Assembly: GCA_950295325.1 (NCBI GenBank)
Contig: OX485809.1
Span: 5,272,001 to 5,336,000, forward strand
From: Polytrichum commune
Taxonomy: Eukaryota > Streptophyta > Polytrichopsida > Polytrichales > Polytrichaceae
DNA: 64,000 nt
Direction of reading: 5' to 3'
Part shown: in pieces, positions 34,665 through 47,005 of the stretch
Position numbering within the stretch: the stretch's first letter is position 1
Layout: every line of letters begins with the position of its first letter
Position numbers and translations under genes: made by a program
Notes under the pieces: generated by a model
The model's input: the letters and a program-made list of their open reading frames with translations, nothing else
Told to the model about the DNA's origin: nothing
Database searches by the model: none

Positions 34665-35076
34665 CACGGGGAGGTCACTTCATTGTCAAGTTGACACCAC
34701 GTGTGGACAAAGTTTGCTACCCCTATATTACATGCCATATATAATTTTAAAATTTATGATATTTTTTCTACATATACATAACCATTGATAGTATCTTTTG
34801 TATACTTTTTTGAAATTTTTGGTCATCTTTATTTTTTTTTAGTAATTGTTTTAGTTCAATTCTGTGTCATTCTAGTTAGAAACGGTATGTTTTATGAAAA
34901 AAACAAATCATCAAATTTAGTTACGAATTTTTGAATATGTCATAGGTACTGTGTATATCTACTCATGAAAAAAATTTGATAAAAATTTGACCCATTTTGG
35001 TGGTGCAACTTACCAAAAGAAGATTTTTTTTGGTCGCACGTGGTGTTCAACTTGACAAAGGAGTGATCTACCCGTG
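34665..35076. mobile_element. MITE with an 8-bp TSD, hAT-like
   Basis: 412 bp. Termini CACGGGGAGGTCACTT and the complement of CACGGGTAGATCACTCC extend into TTGTCAAGTTG(A)ACACCACGTG on both sides (about 42 bp of TIR). A perfect duplication CCTCTAGC flanks it (34657-34664, 35077-35084). The interior is very AT-rich and non-coding. Confidence 0.9.
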
Positions 35077-35184
35077 CCTCTAGCTCATCTCACAACCCAC
35101 ATGCGAACCCTAACAAGAATGGAAAAGGGAGCCATTGAGGACTATTACCATATGACAATAATTAATGAAAACATGAATTAGATG

Positions 35185-35405
35185 AAACTAACACATTTAT
35201 TGTCAAAAAAATCTCTAAACCTTAGGGGCCCCTTTTGTACATCTACCTTTACTTCAAGAAACTTAATAGCCTTTTTAAATGTACACACTAAAGAAAATTA
35301 ATACCTCACCCTTATGAATACTATGTACACTACTGCCTCAAATGAACCCCTTTCAACACTCACGTTAGTTCATATGTGGTATGAAGAGTCCAACCCTAAG
35401 GGCAT
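35185..35405 (-). repeat. Inverted copy of the 60.5-61.0 kb repeat unit
   Basis: Read on the minus strand it matches both units at 60.5-61.0 kb: GGACTCTTCAT, CTAACGTGAGTGT, AGTGTGTACATTTAAAAAGG and AGGTAGATGTACAAAAGGGG-type sequence in the same order. Confidence 0.7.
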
Positions 35406-36145
35406 GACCCCTCATTCAAGAAAAAATAGGTCTCATTCCCAAGAATAACGAGGGCCAATGATTCCTCAACAAGTTAGGGCTCAAATCTTGAAACACAACT
35501 AACTCATGCCATTTTAACGTAATAGTCAAAAAGGTGAACTCCACGGTCTATCAACAACATTATGACAATTCCAATTTGACTATTGAATATAATACTAGTC
35601 CGTCTTGACTCAACAAATACGAGTATTAAGTACAATACATCATAAGTAGATGTATATTCTCTAGTGTGACAAATGTGAAGATTCTTCCCTTGGATCTCCA
35701 AATTACTACAATTGTGAATTGTTACGTGCCGGAGCCGCCAAGGTATTGTGGTAGGTACTAGGAGAAGACAAGTTCCAAAGCTCCCTCATGGAGCATATGA
35801 TATGTATATATATATATCATAGTCTCCGTAAGTGGCACCACCCTATTAGTCCAACACATACTTACACTTTAGTCATAGACCAAACCTAATAAGTTATGTA
35901 TCAAGTGAATTGATTCTCCATTCACATTGTCCCGTAACCGACATTGTCTATCTCTCACAAGGTGGGGTCGATACTTAGAACCTTCTCGGAGGCCCCAATT
36001 TGGAATCTACACAACCCCTCAAAATCGGGATGAGCGGCACAATTTGACATGCACATAAACATCAAAAGAGAGATGTCAAGCACATTACTTTTCTAAAGAG
36101 AGGGATACTAATGCACTTGGAGAGGAATACAAATGTATGTATGGG
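35406..36145. other. Intergenic DNA, nothing recognised
   Basis: No coding frame or element ends identified. A short (TA)n tract lies at about 35803-35817. Confidence 0.4.
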
Positions 36146-36148
36146 TTA

Positions 36149-36573
36149 GGGTGAGTTTCTACATGGGCCACTTGCCCATTCAATTCTAGATGATAGTGGT
36201 TCAGAGGTGTTCGCATGTAGTTAAGAACAAGCCGTCATCCAACTACGTTTTGGCGGTTTGCTAGAATGTGGAGGGTTGTGGACACATGACGCTTAACTTT
36301 GATGATTCCATTAAAGAATCTTCAACCTACAAGTGCTAATGACCGAAAGAGTATGACCAGTTAAAGACTCAAGAGAGAACCAATGATGCTCTAGAACGCC
36401 ATCCTCGGTAACTAGGAAGAGGAGGTTAGCATGTGGGCCTGGATTTCAGAAGATGCGAGTAGCTAGTTGGCACATACGAACCACGTCCCACTAGATTCCC
36501 TCTACATTTAGGCGTGTTTGTCCTTATTCAAACTAGAATCTGGTGGGCACGCAACCTACATGGAAACTCACCC
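36149..36573. mobile_element. PIF/Harbinger-like MITE with TTA TSD
   Basis: 425 bp. Inverted termini GGGTGAGTTTCTACATGG and the complement of GGGTGAGTTTCCATGTAGG are followed by a shared GCCCA..ATTCTAG block. TTA flanks both ends (36146-36148, 36574-36576). Confidence 0.85.
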
Positions 36574-36849
36574 TTACTACACTGATTATCTCAATTAGTG
36601 TGTGTTACTATTTGGAGTTACGCAATGCAATATTGTCTTACTCAAGAGTTCAAATTTTACTAACGAAAGTTCAATAGGTTGTTCGGGTTTTATAAAACAT
36701 AGATGAATTTGATTGGTCATATATCACATTCTTATTAGATGGTTATAACACAAAACAAACTCCGAATAGTAACACGCACCAATTGGGATAATTAGTGTAG
36801 GGAGATCATTTGGGTTGAGATTATTGACACACGTGTTCATAATTACTTG

Positions 36850-37382
36850 GGGGTTGTTCACATCATGCACCATGAAGTCGTCCATGTCTTCCCTAAAAAA
36901 TGTGATTGGTTGTTGAACTCGTCCCAGGTTCACTTCAACTTACATCAAGGAAAAATTATAAGAGTGACCATGAAACTAGAGGTCCCAAAAGGCTATTTTG
37001 AGACCTATATTATCCGTTTTCAGGGTCCAACGGGCTTTGCGGTGAGAGAGGCAAAAAAAGGTTATCTCGTTGCACAAGTCAAGGGACCATGGCAAAAACT
37101 TGTTGTTTTAATTTATTTTTTCATCAAATGTTACTATAGTAAAGTAATAAATGGGGAGAAAGTAAAACATACATTTTTTTTTCTAGAATATCCTTTTTTG
37201 GACATATAAAAAAACCAACACATCCACAGTTTGGTGCATGGTCTCTCCTTTTTGTTCACGTTTGGTTTCCACCTAGTGAGGAGCACAGAGGCTTTCAAAA
37301 ATGCAAATCTTATATATTTGACCATAGAAGTGTAATCAGGAAGTGTGATTGTGAAAAGACCATCTGACATGCAAACAACCCC
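36850..37382 (-). mobile_element. PIF/Harbinger-like MITE, ACCATGAAG family, inverted copy
   Basis: About 533 bp with termini GGGGTTGTTCACATCATGC and the complement of GGGGTTGTTTGCATG. Flanks TTG and TTA differ at one base. The interior matches the 37493 copy in opposite orientation. Confidence 0.8.
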
Positions 37383-37492
37383 TTATTGTGAGGAGGCTTG
37401 AACAATAGTCAGGCTTAAACCTTCTTTTGTTTCTAAAAGGATCCACATGGGGATTTTAACTAGAAACATAACTGGAAAAGGGACTCATCATA

Positions 37493-38039
37493 GGGGCGGT
37501 TTACACCATGGACCATGAAGTCGGACCATGGAAGATGGTTTTTTTCCCATGGTCCAACTTCCATGGTCTAATTTCTTAAAAAATCAATTTACAAAGCCCT
37601 TGGGCTCCTCACTAGGTGTAAACCAAATGTGGACCAAGAGGAATGACCATGCACCAAAAAGCGAATGTCCTGATTTTTTTTATGAATATATGTCCAAAAA
37701 GGGCAATTTCAAAAAAAAAATCATGTGTAACAATTCTATTGTCTTCTCTTGTCTTTGTCTTCTCTACCCCAAAAAAATTCATTATAATAACATTTCTTTG
37801 CCATGGCCCCTTGCTTTGTCCTATGCGAGCACCTCTTTTACCCACTGTAAAACCCGCGAGAGCATGTTAGTGGACAATGTAGGGCTTACAATATGTCTTT
37901 TGAGAACCTCGAACTCCATGGTCACTCTGACATTTTTGCTTGGGTGTAAATCGAAGTGGTCTTGGGACGAGTTCAACAACCAGTCCTAGATTTTACAGGG
38001 CCTTGGGACGGCTTCATGGTCCATGGCGTAAACAACCCC
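37493..38039 (+). mobile_element. PIF/Harbinger-like MITE, ACCATGAAG family
   Basis: 547 bp. The left terminus GGGGCGGTTTACACCATGG and the right terminus (complement of GGGGTTGTTTACGCCATGG) are inverted repeats of about 28 bp. ATA flanks both ends. The full length aligns with the copy at 53812. Confidence 0.88.
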
Positions 38040-38042
38040 ATA

Positions 38043-39845
38043 GTAGCTTGGAGATACCTATTGATATTTTAATGTACCGGATGCATTATTTACATGCATA
38101 TAACTCATCACACACATGCACAATGCAAAGACACATATTCTTGGAAAGTGGGCCATTTACTTGTTCATAGAAAGACAAAGCAAGAAACCAAAGAAGAACA
38201 ATGTGGTTGCCGACATCATAAATCGATGAGGGATCTTGTGCACTTTGACAACGGTAATGTGTTAACCGGATTTGTCTACATTACATTTGACTAAGTTGTT
38301 GGATGGCACCCTTGGTAAACCATTTCATATTGAAGTTATAGCAACCCATTGCAACAATTAAACTTCAAGAACTTAATATGGATGATAAACCCCTCAATAG
38401 CACAAGGTAGAAGGAACCCCATGGTATTGACCCTCTCTTCAAGTCCCGCTTAAAGTGTTGAGCAAATCACATCATTAGTGTGGACTACACTAATTTTCAA
38501 AACTCCCGCTAACACATGAGATGAGGTCCTAACAACATTTGGGGATGGCCACCACACATGGATTGAGGACGATATTTTGGGGAGCACTTTTTAGTACTAA
38601 TTTGTATGAGTAAGGTAGAGGCGCCTATAGCACACTCACACTTTGAGCACTTGACACCGCTCAAAGCAATTCATGATTTTTTCTCAAAAGATCAAGAAAA
38701 CACGAGGATGCTTGTGTGATTTACTTAACATTCTTTCTTGATTTCTCCTGGGGTTGCGCTGGTTCTCTCAAGGTGGTTGTATTTTTATTCCTTTCTTGCA
38801 ACTGATTCTTCAATTTGTGTCACAAAAAAAGGATTTTTAAGAGGGAGTATACTAAACCCCCCCCCCTTTTTTAGTTTTTCCACTTAGACCAAACCAAGCC
38901 ACTATAGATTAATAGTGTTTGCATCATACAATCACTTGGATTCTCCACAATTCGGGGAGATGAAAAACCTCGATATTGTTTATCCAATTAAATCTTAGGA
39001 CTACAGATGAAGAACATAGAAAAACATGTAAGAATATTCAAATAAATATACCGTGAGTTTGTCTATCTTATAAAAACACATGATATACTTTGCACAAACT
39101 TAAATTTGGGTTGCATTCCCCTCCAGTTAAAGAAGTCGATTAAGGATGTTTTTGTACCATTTTCTATTTGCAAGCCTTTGTGATTGGGTTTCCTTTTTAT
39201 CCCATTGAAGTACGTGAGAACTTTCTCGACAATTTGAATACATGTCACACAATACACCAACTCAAGGGTGCACTTCTAGTGAGAAGTGGGAACAAAGCGA
39301 TAATGCTATCAAATTCTTATGGCACAAATTTTCTTCCATGAGCAACATTTCCCAACAAGCTCTTCACACCTTTGTAAATACAAGTTTTACAAAACCGAAA
39401 GATGAAGATTCATCTACGAGCCTGCTGAAAATTGCATCACCTATAACACGGTAAAGAGGAACGGGCTCCCATTCACGTCGGAGTACAAGTAAAACTCTGA
39501 TGTTACTTCTATTTATTATGCATCACCTACTTCAAGAAGGTGGGGGGATTAAACCAAGGTGACGTCAACAACAATCCGTTTCCGCTTCACAAACATAAAC
39601 AAAAGTTACCCTAACTCCTTAGGCAAGGTGGGTGATCTGAAGAAGAATCTATGAAGAAGATGCCCTCAAGATGCAAATTTCATCTGATCTTTGTGTGCAA
39701 AAAACTTGAAGAACGACTAGTCAAGTCCCAATAGTTTGAGGAGGATGAATTAATTGCTCCCTCATTCATGAACCATCATCTCTTACCGATTAATTAATAA
39801 GGTCTCTTAGGCTGTCTGAAGGACTTGAAGTTGCCCGTCCAAAGA
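38043..39845. other. Intergenic DNA with C-run and a dispersed repeat
   Basis: No supported gene. A run of 10 C lies at about 38858-38867. At about 39452-39520 is a copy of the repeat AAGAGGAACGGGCTCCCATT, also present at 41508 and, diverged, at 26100. Confidence 0.4.
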
Positions 39846-39847
39846 TA

Positions 39848-42470
39848 CTCCTTTGGTAAGATGAATTCACAGAAGTGCAAACTCAGTTTCAAGTTTTTAC
39901 AACACCCAATTTAGCAGTAGGTTCAATCAACTTCATTATATAGATAGTCAATTTAGCAATAGGTTTCGTCAAGTTCATTATGTAGACTGCCATTTTAACT
40001 TGAACTTTCAACCAATTTCACTACATGTTGTGAAGAGTTTCATGATTTGGTATCTATATTTAAAATTTCATAGAATCAATTTCATGAATTATATTTCACA
40101 AAGAACGGTACATCGAGTAAAAGATGTTCCTAATCTCTCCCCATGACTAGTTGTACCAGAATTTTGATTGACCGCTCTTATCCAACCTTGGACCATGTTT
40201 GCAATGATTTCATGCACACTATCATTAATGTGACTTAATCATGTTCGATGATTTTGGAGATCATTATGTCGGATATGACTTCTCGATGTGTCCAAGAATT
40301 TATTCTACAACATTGAGAAAGGGATTGTATGACGGCAAACGGAAGTAGGTGTGTCCAACATCTTCGAAAGCTTGTCGTATTTCACGATATTTGTGAAATG
40401 GGACATTGTCCACGAGGATGGACCTTGGTCTATCAAGGCTAGGAATGACCTTGGTTTGAATGACTTCTAAGAACTTGTTTGTATCGTAGGCACTAAGTGT
40501 GACATCGTTTGCAATGACTCCTTCACGACCAACTGCAAACACCCAAGATGAATTTTGACCCCTTTGAGTTGGACAAATTCGTTGGCATCTTTGTCCTCGA
40601 TGAGCCCTTCCGAATCAACATGTCACAAGTAAATTGAAACCAACCTCATTCACATACACAACATCAACCTTACTACCATCAAGCTCTAAAAAATTTCACA
40701 CCATTCTATGCCCTCTCTAAGATGTTCTTCGTTATAATTATATGGTTCACATCGCCTCACATTGAGGGTAAATCCAACTTGACTTCAAATGGCTTTTGGA
40801 AAATAAGTGATAGATACATGGCATGGGAATTGAAAAGTTCCATTCATCTACAATGGATAGATTCTACGGTGATGTTTGGATCTACATCAAGACTCTCTAC
40901 TTACCATTGAATGTGCTCATCTTGTAAAAATTGGATAGAAAAACATTGCCTCTATGTTTGGGCACTAATTGGCCAATTTTCTTTGAAAGCTTTGGCTACG
41001 CTCTTGAGAGTTTCATAAGGATAAACATAACATTCAATTGTGTCAACATAAGATAAACCCTTATTAAAAATAGAATGTATGACTAGGCATAGCTACTACA
41101 CTGACTTGTTTAGAAGAAGAAACTATAACATTGACTAAACAAAACAAAAAAAACTAACTCTAATTTGTAACTAACACCAATGATAACCCAAATCAACACA
41201 AAGCGATTTGTTTCCAACTACTTCCAATCAAGAAACAAAAACAATAGAACAATGAATCGCTCACAACCGAAACCCTAACCAACATTGAACATACCCTTCA
41301 ATTGAAATATTGTATAAGGCAATATGAAAGAGAGCAAGTCCAAACAATACAAGTATGCTTCAAAGTGTGATGTAATGACAATGGCATTATCGTTTACAAC
41401 AATAGCATAAACACAAACAAACACAAGTGAGTATTATAATTTATGAAGAAAGAGAATGCAGATAATTTGATGCAATTCCACACCCTTACAACGACGCTTG
41501 GTTAAACATGAACACAATATGGAGGAACGGGCTCCCATTCACGTCGGTGTACAAACCAAACCTTGACGTTACTTTTAATTTATTTTTATTATTGCAATTC
41601 CACATAAGGTGTGGTAGTAACATGGGCATTAACAAAAGGCACAACACAACTATGTCATTATTAGGTTTGTCTGAGTGTATTCTAATTCCATGAAGTCACA
41701 TAGGATTATGTATGAACATTTGTTCTAAGGTAGATGCATGAGCAATTAATTGAATAAGCAAAGGGCGATTTCGGTGACCCAATATATTTGAAGACACAAT
41801 CTCTAGTAGATCATGTGCTTTTCTACTCTCCTGTAGCACTTGAATCACATGAGATTTGACTTTTGAAACGTTTTGTTACACATTAACTTTTGGTTTCTGA
41901 GTAACTTAAACAATCTTGTTATGTCGAGTCATGCAAAAGAGCCCTTGAGGAAGAAAAAGAAAAAAGAAAAAGGAAAAATAACCATTACAAAACCTTGTAA
42001 GAGGAGCCTAAGCATGCAAGAAGAGCTGGATCAACACACTAGAGAACCGTATCAGTTCTAGAGAACTGCAGAGTTGTACGTGCACACACAAAGTTGTTTC
42101 AAAATTGATTCTATTGTTACCTAGAACGAAGATAATATTTGGAGGTTTACCAACAACCAGATGTTGCGAAAGAAGAAGACAAAGAATGTGAAACGACGAG
42201 GAGGCAAGAAGTTGAGCAGTTGAGAATACGAGAACCATTGGTTATGAAATTGGTTCGAAAGATTCATGAAGTTGCTAGAGATAAAGATCCACTATCATGA
42301 AATTGAGGTGTGCCACATGTCAAGTCGGTATAGAAGAATCATGAACTAATATAAAAGGCTCATGAAATCGGTAGAACACTCTGATAACATGGTTTAGAAG
42401 GTTCGTGAAATAACTCGGAACCTTCATGGAATCGAGTTTGCACTTCCATAAAGTCATCTTCCCAAAGGAG
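39848..42470. mobile_element. Tc1/mariner-like element carrying a decayed transposase
   Basis: 2623 bp. Inverted termini of about 45 bp start CTCCTTTGGTAAGATGA at the left and, read backwards, CTCCTTTGGGAAGATGA at the right, both continuing to GAAGTGCAAACTC. TA flanks each end, as expected for Tc1/mariner. The transposase remnant lies inside on the minus strand. The outer parts align with the 585-bp element at 52729-53313, which lacks the middle. Confidence 0.85.
40225..41075 (-). pseudogene. IS630/Tc1-mariner-type transposase remnant
   Basis: Minus-strand frames give, in order, a helix-turn-helix piece (ETLKSVAKAFKENWPISAQT), then VDVVYVNEVGFNLL, FGRAHRGQRCQR, WVFAVGREG, then VDNVPFHKYREIRQAFEDVGH and RLPSYNPFLNVVE. 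This is the DDE catalytic core of IS630/Tc1/mariner transposases. The first catalytic Asp (usually YVDE) is Asn, the second (VDN) and the terminal Glu remain. A stop and frame break fall after FNLL and further stops lie upstream, so it is inactive. It would cut DNA at element ends when intact. Confidence 0.85.
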
Positions 42471-42620
42471 TAACATATGTTAATTCTAAGTGTCCTTGAC
42501 TGACTTTGAGGTTCTGATTCTTACTTAAGTTAACACTAAGATATGTCATGTTCTCTGTGTTCAGTTTGACTCTTATCAAATATCCCAGCTAAATTTAGCA
42601 TAGCATTCCCGGCCCGAGAA

Positions 42621-42841
42621 TTATTGTATACAAACGTACCTCTCATTCACCTAACATGAAAGCCTTGAAAAAATATGCACCCTGGATATTACTCCTTTAA
42701 AGTTGAGTTGGCATCGGAGTTAGCATTAAAGACCCTGCATTACATTACCAGAGGTCATTTGAGATGAAACGGCAACAAAACAAATTACAGGGGGTCAACT
42801 TATTATGTTGGATGGATGAGAGGTACATTCGTATACAATAA
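42621..42841. mobile_element. Small MITE, TTATTGTATAC family
   Basis: 221 bp with inverted termini TTATTGTATACAAACGTACC and the complement of TTATTGTATACGAATGTACC, continuing through TCTCAT. Target duplication is not clear. Non-coding. Confidence 0.8.
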
Positions 42842-45081
42842 CTCCCTCTCTCCCTTGCAAGTGCTTTGGTTCACTTCAAAGTTCCCCCATACAACAAGGT
42901 CGTGGTTGGCATTCCCAAGTGCCCGGGAGGTGGGGCTTGCTTAATTTTAGGAAACACAAGGGTATCATAACATATATCATAACATTTTTCAGTTAAAGTG
43001 GGAGTTATGTGGGCTCCATAAATTTATGAGACATGATTCCCGCATTACTAAAGGGTGCACCACAATATTGTTTAAATTAGTCAACCTAGTCATAAGAGAG
43101 GGTTGGGCTTTTCTTGAACATATCTATGCTTACTTTCAAGCTTAGTATTCTCTTATAACATCATCTTATTTAGAGGCCGGCCCGTTCTATTACATATCTA
43201 TGTACCTTTCAAAACTTGGGAGGGTAGGTGGGACAAACCCTCATGACCATATCTCAGTATAATTATCTCTATTGTTTTGCCACCTTCACAACTTGATATA
43301 CTTTTAAACAAGTCAACACCTAGATCGCTCAATCTATTAAGGTCTCATCCATTGAGTCCTTAAGTAAAGTGTTGCATTTCATATCCAAAGTTGACAGAGT
43401 CGGGTTCAAAATATTATAAAATACATGTTCATAAATACTTCAAAGTGCTATCACAAATCAAAATTGCTTTGTGTTCCAAACTAGCTTGTAGGAAATCAAA
43501 GCTACATGCACATATCATTTTTGAAAGAAGATGATATACAAAACCTAATTGAGCCGTGAAGTTTGTGAAGGGTTTGCCTCACATGTGCCCATGCCACCAA
43601 CCAAATCCATAGAGAGGGTTAGTAAAATACACGACGTGAATAACAACATAACCCAATTGTTATCTATGTCACACAATCAAATACGGCATAATCATACATT
43701 TTGTATCAAAGCATATAGCAATACTACCATTAAGTATTCTACAGGTTTCTTAGCCACTTGAGACTTGAGTGACCGAAACTTGCGGCAATTACCATACACC
43801 TCCCACAAGTCCACAAACTTTACACTAATCCTAGAAGTGATTTAGGGTAAGTTGCTAGTGCGGCTTAACCTTGGAAAGGAGGTATCATGTCTCCTTTCAC
43901 TTAATACATGATTAGATAAACATCCTTGTCCGTAGATGCATAGTGCCGGATCTATGATGGATATTTTCTAGATAAAAAAATTTAGAACCCTAAAGTATAT
44001 AGTCCTTTGGGGTTATATTTTATTGTATGTGCAATTCATATATGGCAAAGTAGAGAGAGAGAGAGAGAGCCTTTGGAGTTGGCATGAATGATGGACGCGT
44101 TCTAGTTCTTCTTAATATCACATATCCAAGTTTCAATTTCATGAAGAGATAATCATCTATGGCTAAATCTTGCCAATTTTCAAATTAATGCACCCTCACT
44201 TACTCATCCTAATGTTTGCATTTACATCAAGAACCATAACGGCCACAAATCACAACATTTGCCTCCATCTATACAATGAGCCTTTAATATGAGATATTCA
44301 TGCTTGACAACCATAGACATCAATAATTGGGATGTTATGTATGATATATGCAATTAATTTACCAATGCTCAACATTCTCCATAGTCTTCAAGTATAGATG
44401 CAACATTGGGTCAGACAATAAGACATGGATCATGCCAAAGGACACACAAGCATTGTTGAAATCTACCCAAAAATATGTAAAACAAAAACCATTCAAGATT
44501 AAAACCAGGCAAGGTTGCAAGATTATCCCCAAATATGATGTGTTCCTTGTTAACCGCAAGATGGGTCAAAAGATGCAAAGAATCGGAAAACATTGGCAAG
44601 TATGTCCATTAAGTGCCAATATCTCAATTGTTTTGTTGGGAAAAGGCCTTACCTTGAGGGCTCATTATGTCAACTCAAATATGAGCATGTAGAGCATGCA
44701 AATAAACATGGGGAGCCGTGCTATGAAAACATACTCTATTCCATGTAAGCAAAGATGATCATTCACTTAAAAACATAGAATCTTTCTTGAAGGGTATGCT
44801 AGAGGATCAACCAAGAGACATGTTGCTTATGGGGGAAGTAGACTTTGATTTGGAAGAAATTGTGTTTAATTCATTGCAAATCATATCATAATTCAATAAA
44901 TGATGTGTTGCAGAGGGTGGGCCCCTTACCTATGGCTACCACCATGGTATTGGCTCGAAAGCCATCATAGTCCCCCCCCCCCAAACAATCTAAAATTTCC
45001 CTTGTTAAAGAATGCTAGGGTGCCCCCCCCCCTTCCCACACACACACACACACACACACAACCAATGCATTTGGAGACACA
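42842..45081. other. Intergenic DNA with microsatellites
   Basis: No supported gene. (GA)n lies near 44050-44068, C-runs near 44971 and 45023, and (CA)n at about 45036-45061. Short frames at 44348-44692 have no recognisable domain. Confidence 0.4.
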
Positions 45082-45378
45082 CTACATTAAATATGATATT
45101 TAATGTCATAGAATATTTAATGTCACTATGGCAACTTTTTGGATGACATTCCCTATAAACAAATGAATAATTTTTTTCATGGATGATGGATGAGTTCATC
45201 CATTGACCGAAACCCTACCTTCTCTTGTCAGCAACTTGTGATGAAATGTTGTCATGGATGATAGAAAATTGGATGAAAAATCAGTTGGTAAGTGACAGTA
45301 ATTGCAACATTGTAAATTTACAATACCCAAAAACATTTACAAGGAATGACAAATAATGTTGGATTAACATTTAGTGTA
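45082..45378. mobile_element. CTACACTAAATA-family element, truncated at the right
   Basis: It begins CTACATTAAATATGATATT and follows the family through CATCCATTGACC, ATGAAATGTTGTCATGGATG, AAGTGACAGTAATTGCAAC and AAGGAATGACAAATAATGTT. It ends early after ACATTTAGTGT, probably by an internal deletion between AGTGT words. Confidence 0.75.
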
Positions 45379-45609
45379 CTTTCCTCTCTCTCTTTTATCC
45401 CCATGGATCTTTACGTGAGGTAACGTACCAATTCTTGCACCCTAACATCTTACGAAAGTGTGTTCAAACTCGAGGTCTTCATTGTAATGGATAAGTCGTG
45501 ATTTGTCTCATGTACCTAGCGGGGATGTGGAAAGGGCACGAAAAGGGCCTTGGAGGTGAATGAGTTCGGAGTCATCCATGACCCATAAGCTTATGATAAT
45601 AAAGATCCC

Positions 45610-45959
45610 ATGGCCATGGCCTTTGTGTCAGGCTCTGCCAATCCAATCCCATGTTGTGGGAAAGAGGCGAAAAGAAAAAGAAAAAGAAAAGGAAGGCGAA
45701 AAGATAACGTAAAAGGGAGCCGCCAGCCTCCTCCTCCTGCTGCTGCTGCTGCTGCTGGATATGGATCATTCCCTCCAAACCCTAAATCGCAAGTGCCGCA
45801 GCCAAGCCAGCGTTCCCGCAGTCGTCTGCCTAATAAGTTAGGGCAAACAAAGCAACGGCTGCCGCCCTTTGCAAGCCTGGATGGGGGTGGAGACGCGCGT
45901 CCGCGTCAGCGTCAGCAGCAGTGTGTGCAGATCCCTGGCGATCAGATCGTCGTCCAAGT
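45610..45959 (+). CDS. Possible first exon of an unknown gene
   Basis: GC-rich open frame (about 117 codons) from ATG 45610, with a basic Lys/Arg-rich tract (KRKRKRKGRRK), a Pro/Ala run encoded by (CTG)n-type repeats at 45736-45757, and Gln-rich text. It ends at a good donor (CGTCCAA|GTAAGG) at 45959. An AAACCCTAAA telo-box word lies at 45778-45787 and a GACGCGCGTC palindrome at 45892-45901. No downstream exon could be found, and the following 46,000-46,180 is open on both strands by composition. It could equally be a non-coding leader. Confidence 0.25.
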
Positions 45960-46639
45960 AAGGCAAGGAAATTGAAAAGAAAGAAAGAGAGAGAGAGAGA
46001 GAGGAAAAAAGAGACGGGAGGCAGAAAGATCCCAGTGTTTGAAGCAACCGGGAATCATCACCGACATGCTGTCAGCCGTCCTCTTGGGAACGCGTTCCCG
46101 GAACCGCCGTTCCCCTTCCTTTGCCTTGCGTGGAAGGCCACACGCACTACATGGAGGCATCGTGGCGATTTTTAAAATGAGGCATATAATATTTATATGT
46201 TATATTCCAAGATATTTGTCATCACTAATGCACTTGAATATAATATAAACTTGTTTTATCGATTCATAACATTACTTAGGTGATGAGTTGTGTTCAACTA
46301 CCCTAACTTCATTATTCATCTGAAGCATTGAGATTTTGGCCTCTGGGGGCATTATTCTTGAATCTATTATGGGACCCACGAACACAACTCATCAACTGAG
46401 TAATGTATTGTATTAGAGTACATATTTGAATCTGCAGGATCAACGGGAGCTAGGGTTGGGATTGGAGTTTTGCTTTGAGTTGGGCCCTCACTGATCTAGT
46501 ATTTACCTAATGTAGTCAAGTACATACATACATAACATGCATGTTAGTATTTGAGCTAATTTAAATTTGGACTTAGTTGAATTTAAAGCTTTTGACTTGG
46601 TTCAATTGGATCTAAGATAGGCGTGACCAATTTGGTCAT

Positions 46640-47005
46640 TGATCTTAATGGGATACTATATCTATTTGAGTGGTATGTGATTAGGTGTAGCTCCAATTGA
46701 AACGTGTGTGCTTAGGTGTGGATACCAAAAAGAGGTGTGTTTGCAAAATATTTAACTTTGTGCTCAAAATAATATAACTATTGTATAATAGGCTCAATAG
46801 TTATCATAATTGGGGGATTTTAATGACCAATTAGTGAGCACGAGAATTTTTACTTTGATAATGAATAAGATGTCCATATAAGCTTTGAAAAGAGGAGGAA
46901 AGTGACTACAACCTCAGTTTGGATTTGCTAACCATCTTGTACAAACCGTGTGTTTCATATCCAAAAGAAGTGGGCTAGTCGAAAAAAGTAGTCATGTCAG
47001 ACTTG
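46640..47005 (-). repeat. Half copy of the long-TIR family
   Basis: GAGTGGTATGTGATTAGGTGT, GTGCTCAAAATA, ATAATTGGGGGA..TTAATGACC, GAGCACGAGAATTTTTACTT and AAGAAGTGGGCTAGTC match the right half of the element at 33108-33783. Confidence 0.7.
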
